Of a stretch of 64,000 bases of DNA, positions 51,556 through 60,516 are shown in pieces. Position 1 is the first letter of the stretch; every line of letters begins with the position of its first letter. The stretch is taken from positions 86,969-150,968 of the forward strand of contig DATBGS010000090.1 in NCBI GenBank assembly GCA_036557885.1. The letters run 5' to 3'. Both the position numbers and the translations under genes were made by a program. This DNA comes from DATBGS01 sp036557885. Its GTDB lineage: Bacteria; Chloroflexota; Ktedonobacteria; Ktedonobacterales; DATBGS01. A model generated the notes under the pieces. That model was not told the origin of the DNA and searched no databases. It worked only from the letters and a program-made list of their open reading frames with translations.

Positions 51556-51730
51556 GAGCTGCGCGGTTCTTCTGTGTGACGGATGTTTTAGCAGTAGTGT
51601 ATGTGGGGCAGGTAAAAACATGCGGGAACAGGGTGAATAGATGGTGAAAAGACTCTGGGGTGAGAAAAGAAGGCAGGTAGGAGGTGATTGCAGGGATTTC
51701 CAAAAGGGATGCTTCCAGGGCACAAAATGG

Positions 51731-51777
51731 GCGGCGACGAAGAGCACCTCATGACTGAGGGCTGGCAGGGTCGCCGC
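51731..51777. terminator. hairpin after the TrkA-type gene
   Basis: GCGGCGAC (51731-51738) and GTCGCCGC (51770-51777) pair across a 31-base loop that itself holds CCTCA/TGAGG. It lies after the stop of the minus-strand trkA-type gene. TTTT follows only on the plus strand. Confidence 0.4.
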
Positions 51778-51795
51778 TTTTCTGTGGCTGCTGGG

Positions 51796-52473
51796 CTATT
51801 GGGTCTGCTCGTTCTCGGCGCCAAAGATGGCCTTGCGCAGCGCCGGTTCGTCGGTATCCTTTACGAGCGCAAAGATCTGATCTTCTGCCTGGATTGTTGT
51901 CTGGTTTCCTGGCATGAAGTAGTTGGTGCCGCGCATGATCAGGACGATTGTTGAGTGTTCTGGCAGGCTAATTTGTGTGGGAGACTTGCCGATGGCAGGC
52001 GATTTACGGGGCACACTGACCTCAACAAATTCAAGCCCCACCTGCTTGAGATTCATTAGCGGAACCACACTGTGGTGGGGAACTTCTGTTTCGATCAGGC
52101 GCAGGATGTTTTTGGTGGGACTTACGGTAGTCGTAATTCCCAGCTTGGCAAAGATGCGTTCGTTTTTGGGATTGTTGACGCGGGCTATCGTCTTTTTTAC
52201 GAGAAAGCGCTCTTTGGCAAGCTGGCAAATAACGAGATTGTCTTCGTCATCACCAGTGACGGCGATAACTACATTCGCGCGGCTACAGCCGTTTTCTTCC
52301 AGTGTGCGGGCTTCGCAAGCATCCCCACGTAAAACGTTCAAGCCAAGCTCGTCCGAAAGGGTCTGCACGCGCTGCGCGTTTTTATCCAGCAGCAGGACTT
52401 CATGGCCTTGGGCAACCAGGCCCTTAGTGACATAGTAGCCAATCTGCCCGCCACCACCAACGATAATATACAT
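51796..52473 (-). CDS. TrkA-type NAD-binding potassium uptake protein
   Basis: A 225-residue RCK protein: N-terminal Rossmann domain (MYIIVGGGGQIGYYV, LLDKNAQRV) and a C-terminal TrkA_C domain. It controls the gating of K+ uptake channels such as TrkH/KtrB by binding nucleotides. No channel gene is in the window. GGAGAG precedes the ATG. It starts 12 bases after the stop of a second, shorter TrkA-type gene, so the two make a pair in one transcript. Confidence 0.85.
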   Translation of the reverse strand: MYIIVGGGGQIGYYVTKGLVAQGHEVLLLDKNAQRVQTLSDELGLNVLRGDACEARTLEENGCSRANVVIAVTGDDEDNLVICQLAKERFLVKKTIARVNNPKNERIFAKLGITTTVSPTKNILRLIETEVPHHSVVPLMNLKQVGLEFVEVSVPRKSPAIGKSPTQISLPEHSTIVLIMRGTNYFMPGNQTTIQAEDQIFALVKDTDEPALRKAIFGAENEQTQ

Positions 52474-52485
52474 GTTGTTTCTCTC

Positions 52486-52926
52486 CTAACGCGGGGGAGT
52501 GAGTCCTCCAGAAACTCGCTGAACCAAGCCTTCTTCGATAGCTTCCTTAAACATTTGGGCGCCCACCAGCGTCGGGCAGATGACATCAAGTCCGAGCCTC
52601 TGGTAAATCTCTGTTCTGGTGGGATCATAGATGCGGCAGAGCACCTTGCGAACCTGGAAGATGTGCTTGGCAATTTGGCTTGACATAATGTTGCGGTTGT
52701 CTCCATTGGTGACAGCTACGAACACATCCGCCTGCTCTATTTCTGCGCGTTTGAGGACATCTTCATCAATACCATCACCTATCAGCGTTTTCCCTGTGAA
52801 ATGCTGGTCCAATCGGTGAAAGGAGTCATTGCTATAGTCTATAACGGTGACTTTGTGTCCCGCCTGATCCATCATCTGGGCAAGGGTTGCGCCAACGCGC
52901 CCACAGCCAAGGATGATGATTTTCAT
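52486..52926 (-). CDS. TrkA_N-domain protein
   Basis: A 146-residue protein with only the NAD-binding half: MKIIILGCGRVGATLAQMM, VTVIDYSNDSFHRL and VAVTNGDNRNIMSS. It lacks a TrkA_C domain, in contrast to its downstream partner. The frame is open more than 100 codons upstream, but the GGAGG immediately before the ATG at 52926 fixes the start. It probably pairs with the full-length TrkA to make a heteromeric gating ring. Confidence 0.82.
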   Translation of the reverse strand: MKIIILGCGRVGATLAQMMDQAGHKVTVIDYSNDSFHRLDQHFTGKTLIGDGIDEDVLKRAEIEQADVFVAVTNGDNRNIMSSQIAKHIFQVRKVLCRIYDPTRTEIYQRLGLDVICPTLVGAQMFKEAIEEGLVQRVSGGLTPPR

Positions 52927-53116
52927 GGTTTCCTCCTTCAGGTTTTTTGGGACCTGAATGCCGCCCTTCTTTATGATATTTGCTGAGTGGGCTGGGAAGT
53001 AATGTTTGCCCCATTGCTGAGAGAACTGTTGCATCTTGTTCCTGTGCTGACACTCCTTCCAGCCCAGTAGCAGATTATAACATTCGCATTCCAGGCTGAG
53101 GCGAATAGCGTGCTCA

Positions 53117-54901
53117 TCAGGGTGATTCTGGGGAAGGCCAGATGCCGTTTGATGAGCTTCTGTTACCGGGGGAGGGAGAGGATTCATGGGAAGCCAGGAG
53201 AGGTGTTTCTTTGGATGAGGTGGTGAGCATCTCTTCTCCATCTTCAATCAGATAGCGGTATCCCTGTTCGGTCAGAAACAGTTGCCGGTTGGCTGAGAAA
53301 TCTTGATCGCGGGTGTCGCGGGTGACGATGGTGTAGAAGGAAGCTATTCCTCCATCGGTTTTGGGGCGCAAGATGCGGCCCAGGCGCTGGGCCTCTTCCT
53401 GGCGCGAGCCGAATGTTCCCGAAACTTGAATGGCGACATTGGCGTCGGGCAGGTCAATTGCAAAGTTCGCCACTTTACTGACAACCAGGCGTTTTAGCTG
53501 CCCTTCTCGGAAACGTTCGTAGAGTTTTTCGCGCTGTGCGTTGGGTGTGCGACCTGTCAAGAGGGGGGCGTCGAGTAAGTCGGCGATGGTTTTGAGTTGG
53601 TCAATGTACTGGCCGATAATGAGTATCTGATCATCCTGATGTTTGCTGATTAGCCTCTGCATGATCTCTAGCTTGCCTGGATTTTCGGCAGCAATACGGT
53701 ATTTCTCTCGATCTTCGGCGACGGCATATTCCAGACGCTCATCTTCAGGGAGGCTGACGCGGATTTCATGGCATTCGGCAGTGGCAATCCAGCCTTGCCG
53801 CTCCAGTTCTCGCCAGGGAACGTCGTAGCGTTTGGGGCCAATCAGTCCAAAGACATCGGCTTCGCGTCCATCTTCACGGACCAATGTGGCGGTCAACCCA
53901 AGGCGGCGGCGGGCCTGGATTTCGGCGGTGATGCGGAAAATGGGGGCCGGGAGCAAATGCACCTCATCGTAGACGATGAGGCCCCAATCCTGGCTGGTGA
54001 ACAGGCTGAAATGGGGAAAGTCGCTTTCTTCGTTGGGGCGATAGGTCAATATCTGATAGGTGCTGACGGTGATGGGGCGAATGTCTTTGCGCTCGCCGGT
54101 ATATTCACCGATCTGGCTGGGGTCCAGGGTGGTTTTGTCCAGCAGTTCGTGAATCCATTGACGCACCGCAACGGTGTTTGGGGAGAGAATCAGGGTGCTG
54201 CGTTGCAGGGAAGCAATTGCGCCGATGCCAACGATAGTCTTGCCTGCGCCACAGGGGAGGACGATCACGCCACAGCCACCGCTGGGACTCCCGCCCAGGT
54301 AGAAGGCGTCAACCGAGGCTTGCTGATATCCCCGCAAGGTGAAGGGTTGGGCACTTGCTGTAATGGGGCGCAGGTCAAGCGAGAGAAGCGACCCATCAGT
54401 GTAGCCGGCTAAATCCTCCGCCGGGAAGCCGATATGGATGAGCGCCTGCTTTATATGTCCGCGACGGGCGGGATCAACGGCCAGCGTGTGTGGGTTGATT
54501 TGCCGAAGAAGGTAAGGCGCCATGCGCTTGTGGCGGGCAACCTCAGTGATTAGCGCGGTATCGGGAGAGGATAAAAGCAGGGTGTCCCTCTCTTTGGTAA
54601 GCTTGAGGCGTCCATATCTCTTCATATAATCATGAATATCTGTTACCACATTGGCAGGGAGATCATATTTGCTGAATTTTGTCAGGGCAGCGACTACTTG
54701 CTCAAAGTGCAGCCCAGATGCTGCGGCATTCCAGAGAGAGAGGGGAGACAGCCGATAGGTGTGGATATGTTCTGGCGATTTTTCCAGTTCGGCAAATTGC
54801 GCGAGGGCATCACGCGCTTCATCATGAAGCGCGTGATCTACTTCCAGGAGGAGAGAGCGATCACTTTGTACGATCAGTGGGTTATTTGGATTGGTTGGCA
54901 C
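53117..54901 (-). CDS. XPB/ERCC3-like DNA helicase
   Basis: A 594-residue superfamily 2 helicase close to archaeal and bacterial XPB. The N-terminal third is a damage-recognition-like domain. PCGAGKT is Walker A, DEVH (LIVYDEVHLLPAP) is Walker B, then LGLTATLVREDGRE and the C-terminal helicase lobe with LTGRTPNAQREKLYERF and QRLGRILRPK. Bacterial XPB homologues are found in Actinobacteria, Chloroflexi and others, where they are linked to DNA repair or branch-migration. Translation begins at a GTG with AGAGGAC before it. Its neighbours do not add to the function. Confidence 0.88.
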   Translation of the reverse strand: MPTNPNNPLIVQSDRSLLLEVDHALHDEARDALAQFAELEKSPEHIHTYRLSPLSLWNAAASGLHFEQVVAALTKFSKYDLPANVVTDIHDYMKRYGRLKLTKERDTLLLSSPDTALITEVARHKRMAPYLLRQINPHTLAVDPARRGHIKQALIHIGFPAEDLAGYTDGSLLSLDLRPITASAQPFTLRGYQQASVDAFYLGGSPSGGCGVIVLPCGAGKTIVGIGAIASLQRSTLILSPNTVAVRQWIHELLDKTTLDPSQIGEYTGERKDIRPITVSTYQILTYRPNEESDFPHFSLFTSQDWGLIVYDEVHLLPAPIFRITAEIQARRRLGLTATLVREDGREADVFGLIGPKRYDVPWRELERQGWIATAECHEIRVSLPEDERLEYAVAEDREKYRIAAENPGKLEIMQRLISKHQDDQILIIGQYIDQLKTIADLLDAPLLTGRTPNAQREKLYERFREGQLKRLVVSKVANFAIDLPDANVAIQVSGTFGSRQEEAQRLGRILRPKTDGGIASFYTIVTRDTRDQDFSANRQLFLTEQGYRYLIEDGEEMLTTSSKETPLLASHESSPSPGNRSSSNGIWPSPESP

Positions 54902-54937
54902 AATGGTCCTCTGTGGCGCATTTTCTTGAGCATATGG

Positions 54938-55609
54938 CTACACGCCGGGGGTTTCGCTCCAGCGTTTCAGGTAGGTAAGAATGGCGCCTGCTGTTTCGCG
55001 TTCGTAGCCACGCATGAGGTGGCGGGCGCCTGTGATGATCTTTATGCCTTTGCCGCCTGGAAGCGTTGAGACAAATGGCTCCAGCTTGTGGCGGGGGCAT
55101 ACTTCGTCGAATTCGCCTGTTACAAAGAGTTTGGGGCGCTCAAATTTTTCGCCAAAGCCTTTTCCCAGGCGGAAGATGGGCAGGCTGATAGCAACTACTG
55201 TGCGGATGCGCGGATCATAGGGTGCATAGGTGAGGGCAATAAAAGCACCAAAGGCATGTCCCATCAGGGCAATTTTTTCTCGTCTGCATTCTTTTTGCTG
55301 GGAGAGGAACTCGACGGCCCCAGCAACATCAAGTGGCTCGAAACGTCCGTCGGTTTGTTCCCCCTGGCTGCGTCCTACGCCGCGAAAGTTGAAGCGTAAG
55401 GCCAGAAAACCATTTTTTGCCAGTTCTTGCGCGAGATGCAGTACAAGCTCATCGTTCATGTTGCTGCTGGCTGGCTGGGGGTGACAGAGGATGACGGCTG
55501 GAAATGGGGAGGAGGGAGAGGCGCTGGGCACATGCAGCACCCCCTCCAGAAGAATGACCGAGCGATCACGGCTCGGAAATACGACAGGACGCTCTTCGAT
55601 GAGAGCCAT
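54938..55609 (-). CDS. alpha/beta-hydrolase fold protein with Ala at the nucleophile position
   Basis: A 223-residue alpha/beta-hydrolase-like protein. The fold boxes are ILCHPQPASSNMND (oxyanion), LRFNFRGVGRS and GEFDEVCP (acid Asp168) with the late His197 in GARHLMRGYE. The nucleophile elbow, however, reads GHAFG: Ala119 replaces Ser, and the codon is GCC on direct reading. Ordinary ester hydrolysis is therefore not expected. Start at the ATG at 55609, with GGGG upstream; another ATG at 55624 lies next to a T-run. A terminator stands just upstream of the start. Confidence 0.8.
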   Translation of the reverse strand: MALIEERPVVFPSRDRSVILLEGVLHVPSASPSSPFPAVILCHPQPASSNMNDELVLHLAQELAKNGFLALRFNFRGVGRSQGEQTDGRFEPLDVAGAVEFLSQQKECRREKIALMGHAFGAFIALTYAPYDPRIRTVVAISLPIFRLGKGFGEKFERPKLFVTGEFDEVCPRHKLEPFVSTLPGGKGIKIITGARHLMRGYERETAGAILTYLKRWSETPGV

Positions 55610-55624
55610 AGTTGCTGTCCCCAT

Positions 55625-55670
55625 AAAAAACCCTGGTGGGTGATGATCCCGTCATTCAGCCTACCAGGTT
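55625..55670 (-). terminator. intrinsic terminator between the aldolase and hydrolase genes
   Basis: On the minus strand AACCTGGTAGG pairs with CCCACCAGGGTT (one bulge and one mismatch) and is followed by TTTTTT. It comes about 115 bases after the stop of the DapA-family gene and ends directly before the hydrolase gene start, so it could also act as an attenuator for that gene. Confidence 0.6.
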
Positions 55671-55784
55671 GAGTTACTAGCATCCACGAGATGACAAAGA
55701 CATAACAACAGTATAGTGCTCATCTGAGCTATCGTCAATGTCTGGCCTTTGGCAACACTACCAAAAGCATGCTTTTATTCGCTT

Positions 55785-56696
55785 TTAGTCTGCTTCTATG
55801 CCTGCGAGCAGCTTTTTTACCTGTTCGCGTTCGCTGCTGGTAAGCGGAAGCAATGGCGGGCGTGGCAATCCGCCGTAGCCAACAGCAAGCTCCAAAGCTG
55901 CCTTTAAGCCGGGCACGCCATAGCGAGAGGTTACTGCTGTATTGATCGGTACCAGCCGGGCCTGAAGGGTTCGCGCTTCCTCCATGTGCCCTTGCTGAAA
56001 TAGTTCTATCACCATGCGGCATTGTCGGGGGGCGATGTTTGCCAGCGCTGCTACGGCCCCAGTGGCGCCCACAGCAAGCGCGGGGAGCAGGAATCCGGCG
56101 CTGCCTGCCATGACTCGAAATCCCTGCCGCGCCTTGGCGACAATTTCGGCTAATTTGGTGACGTTTCCCGCGCTATCTTTTACCCCTAGCACGCGAGGAT
56201 GCTCGGAGATGGCGATGATGGTTTCTGCATCAAGGTCCAACCCACCTGTACTTGTTGGCATGTTGTAGATGATGGTTGGGAGAGGGCTGGCCGAGGCCAC
56301 TGCGAGGTAGTGGTGCACTAGCGCCTCACGACTCATCTGGGTGCGAAAGTAAGATGGCGGTAAGATGAGCACTGCGTCTGCTCCTGCACGGGCTGCTGCT
56401 TCACAGAGGGCAATGGTCGCGCGGGTTGACTGGGCGCTTGCGCCTGCCAGGACGGGAAGCGCTGCGGGCGTTTCTTGGCGGATGAAGTGAATGACTTGCT
56501 GGCGCTCCTGCTCATCTAGATGAGCGGCTTCGCCATTGGAGCCTAAGGCAACAATGCCGGCAATACTCACCCGCGCTGGCGTCGTCAGCCGTTTGAGATG
56601 CCGACGAAGGGTTGGCAGGTCGAGTTCACCTGATTCGGTGAAGAACGTGGGTACTGGCGGGTAGATGCCCGCCAGGTCTAGCATGGTTTCAGGCAT
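55785..56696 (-). CDS. DapA-family (class I aldolase) lyase
   Basis: A 303-residue TIM-barrel protein of the dihydrodipicolinate synthase/N-acetylneuraminate lyase family. The Schiff-base Lys is in VLGVKDSAGN, the Tyr in IIYNMPTSTGG, and the pyruvate-binding segment is GSNGEAAHLDEQER. DapA proper, 4-hydroxy-2-oxoglutarate aldolase and other 2-keto acid lyases all fit; the GSNGE form favours a catabolic lyase over DapA. The start overlaps the stop of the M20 peptidase gene by 8 bases, with GAGGTGG before the ATG. Confidence 0.82.
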   Translation of the reverse strand: MPETMLDLAGIYPPVPTFFTESGELDLPTLRRHLKRLTTPARVSIAGIVALGSNGEAAHLDEQERQQVIHFIRQETPAALPVLAGASAQSTRATIALCEAAARAGADAVLILPPSYFRTQMSREALVHHYLAVASASPLPTIIYNMPTSTGGLDLDAETIIAISEHPRVLGVKDSAGNVTKLAEIVAKARQGFRVMAGSAGFLLPALAVGATGAVAALANIAPRQCRMVIELFQQGHMEEARTLQARLVPINTAVTSRYGVPGLKAALELAVGYGGLPRPPLLPLTSSEREQVKKLLAGIEAD

Positions 56697-58077
56697 GGCC
56701 CACCTCGCAGAGTAGCTCGATGGCGCTTTGGATGGCAAGCGCGTAATTGGGCAAGTAATATTTCTCATTGGGAGCATGGGCATTATCATCGGGGAGCGCA
56801 AAGCCTATAAAGATGGTGGGCGCATGCAGCACAGAGTCAAATAAGGCGCCAATGGGGATTGAGCCGCCTTCGCGCAAGAAGACGGGATCGCGGCCAAACA
56901 CTTTTTTCAGCGCTGTTGTTGCCAGGCTCATCCAGTGGCTTTCCAATGGCAGCAAAACGGCATCGCCGCCATGCAGATTGCGGACGGTGACTTCGTTGCC
57001 GGGAGGGCAGAGGCTCTGCACTGCTCGCTCAAACAGCGGGAAGATTTCTGCCGGGTGCTGGTCGGGGACCAGGCGCATGCTTACCTTAGCGGTAACAACA
57101 TTTGAGATGACCGTTTTCGCGCCTTTGCCGGTGAAGCCTCCGATGATTCCATGTACTTCCAGTGTGGGCCGGGCTGTGCGTCGTTCCTCGGTAGGGTATT
57201 CTGTTTCGCCTGGCAGAACAGAGACGCCCATTTCTTGCTTCAAGGCAGCGTCTATGTCAAAAGGATAGCTCGCCCAGTTTTTGCGCTCTTGCTCTGTAAC
57301 TGGTCGCACGCGATCATAAAAGCCGGGAATGTGGATGTGGCCGTCGCGGTCTTTCAGCCCTGAAAGAATGAGGGCGAGGGCATGTAATGGATTAGGGGCG
57401 ACGCCGCCGTAGCTGCCGGAGTGGAGGTCGCGTTTGGCGCCACGCACCTCTAGTTCGGTATAGAGGATGCCCCGTAACCCATAGGTGATGGCAGGAATCC
57501 CGGCGGCTGGCATACCGGTATCGTAGATGAGGGCGACATCGGCGGCAAGCCGTTCTGGATGCTCCTTGACATACGCCTCGATGGATTCGCCGCCCGCCTC
57601 TTCTTCGCCTTCTATGAGTACCTTGACATTGACGGGGAAACCTCCGTTGGCTTGATGGAGCGACTCCAGGGCTTTGACGAGTGCGAGCATTTGCCCTTTG
57701 TCATCTGAGGCGCCCCGCGCAAAAAGCTCATCACCTTTTACGGTAGGCTCAAACGGGTCGGAGTCCCAGAGCGCTCGCGGATCAACTGGCTGAACATCGT
57801 AGTGTCCATAGAGAAGCATGGTTGGTTTGTTGGGTGCATGCAGCCATTCTCCATAGACGAGTGGGTGCCCCTGGGTAGAGATGACCTCGACGTGCTCAAG
57901 CCCGGCGCGATGCAAGTGGGTGGCAACCAGTTCAGCCGCCCGGCGCACGTCTTCTCGATGCTCTGGAAGTGTGCTGATGCTGGGGATGCGTAGAAGCTCC
58001 TTGAGGTCGGCAAGAAAGAGTTCCTGATGAGTTTCTGCGTAGTGGCGTGCTGCCGCAGCAGCGGAAGAGGTAGACAT
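56689..58077 (-). CDS. M20 family peptidase (dipeptidase/ArgE-DapE-like)
   Basis: A 462-residue zinc metallopeptidase. The metal ligands are in LLYGHYDVQPVD (His, Asp), RGASDDKGQ (Asp), EGEEEAGGE (catalytic and ligand Glu), LIYDTG and the C-terminal PTIFIGFALPDDNAHAPNE (last His). The lid domain lies between about 190 and 350. The length and pattern match M20 dipeptidases and carboxypeptidases of the CNDP group. AAAGGAGAT precedes the ATG. The downstream DapA-family gene overlaps it, which suggests a shared amino-acid catabolic role. Confidence 0.88.
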   Translation of the reverse strand: MSTSSAAAAARHYAETHQELFLADLKELLRIPSISTLPEHREDVRRAAELVATHLHRAGLEHVEVISTQGHPLVYGEWLHAPNKPTMLLYGHYDVQPVDPRALWDSDPFEPTVKGDELFARGASDDKGQMLALVKALESLHQANGGFPVNVKVLIEGEEEAGGESIEAYVKEHPERLAADVALIYDTGMPAAGIPAITYGLRGILYTELEVRGAKRDLHSGSYGGVAPNPLHALALILSGLKDRDGHIHIPGFYDRVRPVTEQERKNWASYPFDIDAALKQEMGVSVLPGETEYPTEERRTARPTLEVHGIIGGFTGKGAKTVISNVVTAKVSMRLVPDQHPAEIFPLFERAVQSLCPPGNEVTVRNLHGGDAVLLPLESHWMSLATTALKKVFGRDPVFLREGGSIPIGALFDSVLHAPTIFIGFALPDDNAHAPNEKYYLPNYALAIQSAIELLCEVGHA

Positions 58078-58172
58078 ACAATCTCCTTTGTAGCAAGAGA
58101 ATGATTAAGAGAGCATTCCTGGAGGCCCCGGACCAATGGAGCGAAGCCTCCAGGCTATTTTTTGTCTTTTGC

Positions 58173-59711
58173 CTATCGTTGTTGTGGTTTTGCAGGATGC
58201 TGAGCCAACATCTCGCGCAGGCGTACCTCATATTGTTGGGCTGCTTGTGGGCGGCCTGCCGCGTGCAGCGCTTCAATCAAGCGCTGAAAACGCAAGGGTG
58301 TGGGTTGCAGCTCTGCCGCTCGCTCGAATGCCGCCAGCATTTCTTCGGTGTTGCCAAGTTTTTGCAGAACGACTGCGCGATTTTGCCAGGCGGCAGCATT
58401 ATCTGCTTCAAATGTTAATACGCGGTCGCAGCATGTCAAGGATTCCTGATAGCGACCAAGCATATACAGTGCGTACCCGCGCGTATTCCAGACGCGCGCC
58501 CGCTGGTGTTCTAACTCCAGGCAAGCGTCTAATGCTGAAAGCGCCTCTCCATAATTACCCAAGGCATTTAAGGCCCAGCCTAGCCAGAACCATGTTGCTG
58601 CGTGTCCTGGCTCAAGGGCTGCAAGCTGGCGGTAGAGGTGTGCTGCGTCTTCATAGCGCTTGGCGTTTCGTGCCTCTTTTGCCTGATGCCGCAAAGTCTC
58701 CAATTTGTCGGGATCAGGGGCGGGGCGTACTGTTGGAAGGGTCAGGCGTACCGCAGGAAGGACGGGGAACGTGGCTTCACGCGGCCTGGTAAGCGTAGAA
58801 CTTGACCCACCTGGGGCGCGCAATGCCATATCCAGAGCGCGTACCAATGCGCGCATGGTCGGGAAGCGCTCATCTGGGCGTTTTGCCAAACCGCGCATCA
58901 CTACGGCATCTACGGCTGGTGAGAGGGCTGGATTGATGGCGCTTGGTGGGGCAGGTCGTTCTGTTGCATGCTGGATGGCGATTGCCAGCCCGTCCGCACC
59001 ATCAAAAGGCAGGCGTCCGGTCAACAGTCCATAAAGGATGATCGTTGCACTATATTGGTCGCTGGCAGGTACGGCGTGCCCTTTGCTTTGCTCTGGGGCC
59101 ATGAAGAGCACGGTCCCTGGTGCGACATCTGGGCGGGTGAGGTCAGGGGAAGTCCCCGCGAGGCGGGCTATACCAAAATCGGAAAGCAGGAGCTGGCCGT
59201 TATCTTGATGAAATAGGATGTTGGCGGGTTTAACATCCCGGTGGATGATTGGCTCAGGGCGGGTGTGCGCAAAGTCGAGCGCTGAACCAAGTTGACGCAT
59301 GTAGGTTAAGGCTTCACCTGGAGGCAGTGGGCGCTCTTGCATGCGGTCTTTAAGTGTGCCACCGCGCAAGAGCGGCATGAGGAGAAAGGCGACGCCCTGA
59401 TCTTCATCGGTATGGTAGACGGGGACGATGTGCGGATGCTCCAGCCGAACCGCTACTTTAGCTTCCCGTAAGAAGCGCTGGCGTAATTCACCGGCATCAT
59501 TTCCTCGTGGAAGCAGCGCTTTGAGAGCTAGCTCGCGTTCCAGTTGGAGATCGAGTGCACGATAGACGGCACCCATGCCTCCAATGCCCACCAGTTCTTG
59601 AATGTAGTAGCGACTGGACAAGACCACTCCAGGAAGCAAGCACCCGCATCGCGTACATACCTGAGTGCCCGGAAGATTGTCTTGTTGGCAACGCGCATTT
59701 TCACATTGCAT
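58173..59711 (-). CDS. Ser/Thr protein kinase with zinc ribbon and TPR domains
   Basis: A 512-residue cytoplasmic kinase. The N terminus has a four-Cys zinc ribbon (Cys3, Cys8, Cys19, Cys22). The kinase domain shows GIGGMGAVY, Lys64, HRDVKPAN (157-164) and DFG (178-180). After a linker, TPR repeats fill about 370-510 (YEDAAHLYRQLAALEPGHA, YGEALSALDACLELE, YQESLTCCDRVLTFE). No membrane helix is seen. The start at 59711 lies inside the end of the phosphatase gene (11-base overlap), so kinase and phosphatase should be made together. The TPRs probably recruit partners. Confidence 0.88.
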   Translation of the reverse strand: MQCENARCQQDNLPGTQVCTRCGCLLPGVVLSSRYYIQELVGIGGMGAVYRALDLQLERELALKALLPRGNDAGELRQRFLREAKVAVRLEHPHIVPVYHTDEDQGVAFLLMPLLRGGTLKDRMQERPLPPGEALTYMRQLGSALDFAHTRPEPIIHRDVKPANILFHQDNGQLLLSDFGIARLAGTSPDLTRPDVAPGTVLFMAPEQSKGHAVPASDQYSATIILYGLLTGRLPFDGADGLAIAIQHATERPAPPSAINPALSPAVDAVVMRGLAKRPDERFPTMRALVRALDMALRAPGGSSSTLTRPREATFPVLPAVRLTLPTVRPAPDPDKLETLRHQAKEARNAKRYEDAAHLYRQLAALEPGHAATWFWLGWALNALGNYGEALSALDACLELEHQRARVWNTRGYALYMLGRYQESLTCCDRVLTFEADNAAAWQNRAVVLQKLGNTEEMLAAFERAAELQPTPLRFQRLIEALHAAGRPQAAQQYEVRLREMLAQHPAKPQQR

Positions 59712-60516
59712 GCTCTGGTTGTTCCCCAGCTTGTTTAAGCTGATTTTGTGCATTGGCCCGCAGAGCCTCCTCAAACTCGTGCAGCCTTTTGATCTGGCGA
59801 TGATTTGGCGACGCCTGCCAGCGTTTTGATTGTACCAGACGTGTTGCGCTATCGGAGGAATAACCATCGCGCACGAGTGACGCGCAGGTGAGCAGGACGC
59901 TTCGCCCTACACCATGCTCGCAGTGAATCAATACTTTCTGGCCTTCCTGAATCTGGCACAGCACCCATTTTGTTCCCACCATCAAATGTTCCAGGGACAA
60001 CGGATGGGTATCAGGCGTGGGAAGGTGCAGCAGTTGAATGCCTTCCTGGTTTAGCGCATCCTCATCATCTCTGTATTCTGCCCGCGTATCTACGACGCGC
60101 GTAATGCCTTTGCGGGCCAGGAGTGGGATGTCTTCAAGGCGTGGACGCCCGCCAACGGCTAGGTTGGCTGTCACCCAGCTGAGATCAAGCCGATCAGGGA
60201 GTGGAATCCCGACGCGCTCAGCCAGGTGCGCTCGCCGGGTGCCTTCGGGAAAAATGTGCGCGGCTATCCTTGTCCAGAAACGATAGGACAGGCGCATGGG
60301 TGCCATAATCAGCCAGCGCCCAAATGAGCGGCGTTGCAGGCGTTGTGGCGTCAGTATTTTTTTAGGAGGTACCTGGCTATTTTTCTGGCACTTGTCCGGT
60401 GTGAGTTGAGAAGCTGAAGCCTGCGTTGATGAGATAGGCTCTGGCTGGCCTGGTGTGGGCGTTGCCAGATCTGGTTGGGAGACTGTGGGGTCTTGAGGGC
60501 GAGAGGGTTGACTCAT
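59701..60516 (-). CDS. dual-specificity/tyrosine-type protein phosphatase
   Basis: A 271-residue cysteine phosphatase with the signature HCEHGVGRS (Cys199 nucleophile, Arg205) and a general-acid candidate Asp169 in PTPDTHP. The first 60 residues are low-complexity (Ser, Pro, Gln). A hydrophobic segment is seen around 65-90, but it is not a clear membrane helix. It overlaps the DUF1385 gene upstream (ATGA) and the kinase gene downstream (11 bases), which suggests an antagonistic kinase-phosphatase pair. Confidence 0.85.
   Translation of the reverse strand: MSQPSRPQDPTVSQPDLATPTPGQPEPISSTQASASQLTPDKCQKNSQVPPKKILTPQRLQRRSFGRWLIMAPMRLSYRFWTRIAAHIFPEGTRRAHLAERVGIPLPDRLDLSWVTANLAVGGRPRLEDIPLLARKGITRVVDTRAEYRDDEDALNQEGIQLLHLPTPDTHPLSLEHLMVGTKWVLCQIQEGQKVLIHCEHGVGRSVLLTCASLVRDGYSSDSATRLVQSKRWQASPNHRQIKRLHEFEEALRANAQNQLKQAGEQPEHAM

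Noticed and set aside
53117..54901. Typical RecQ or UvrB-like helicase
   Set aside because: The DEVH box, LGLTATLVREDG segment and N-terminal domain match XPB and not these families.
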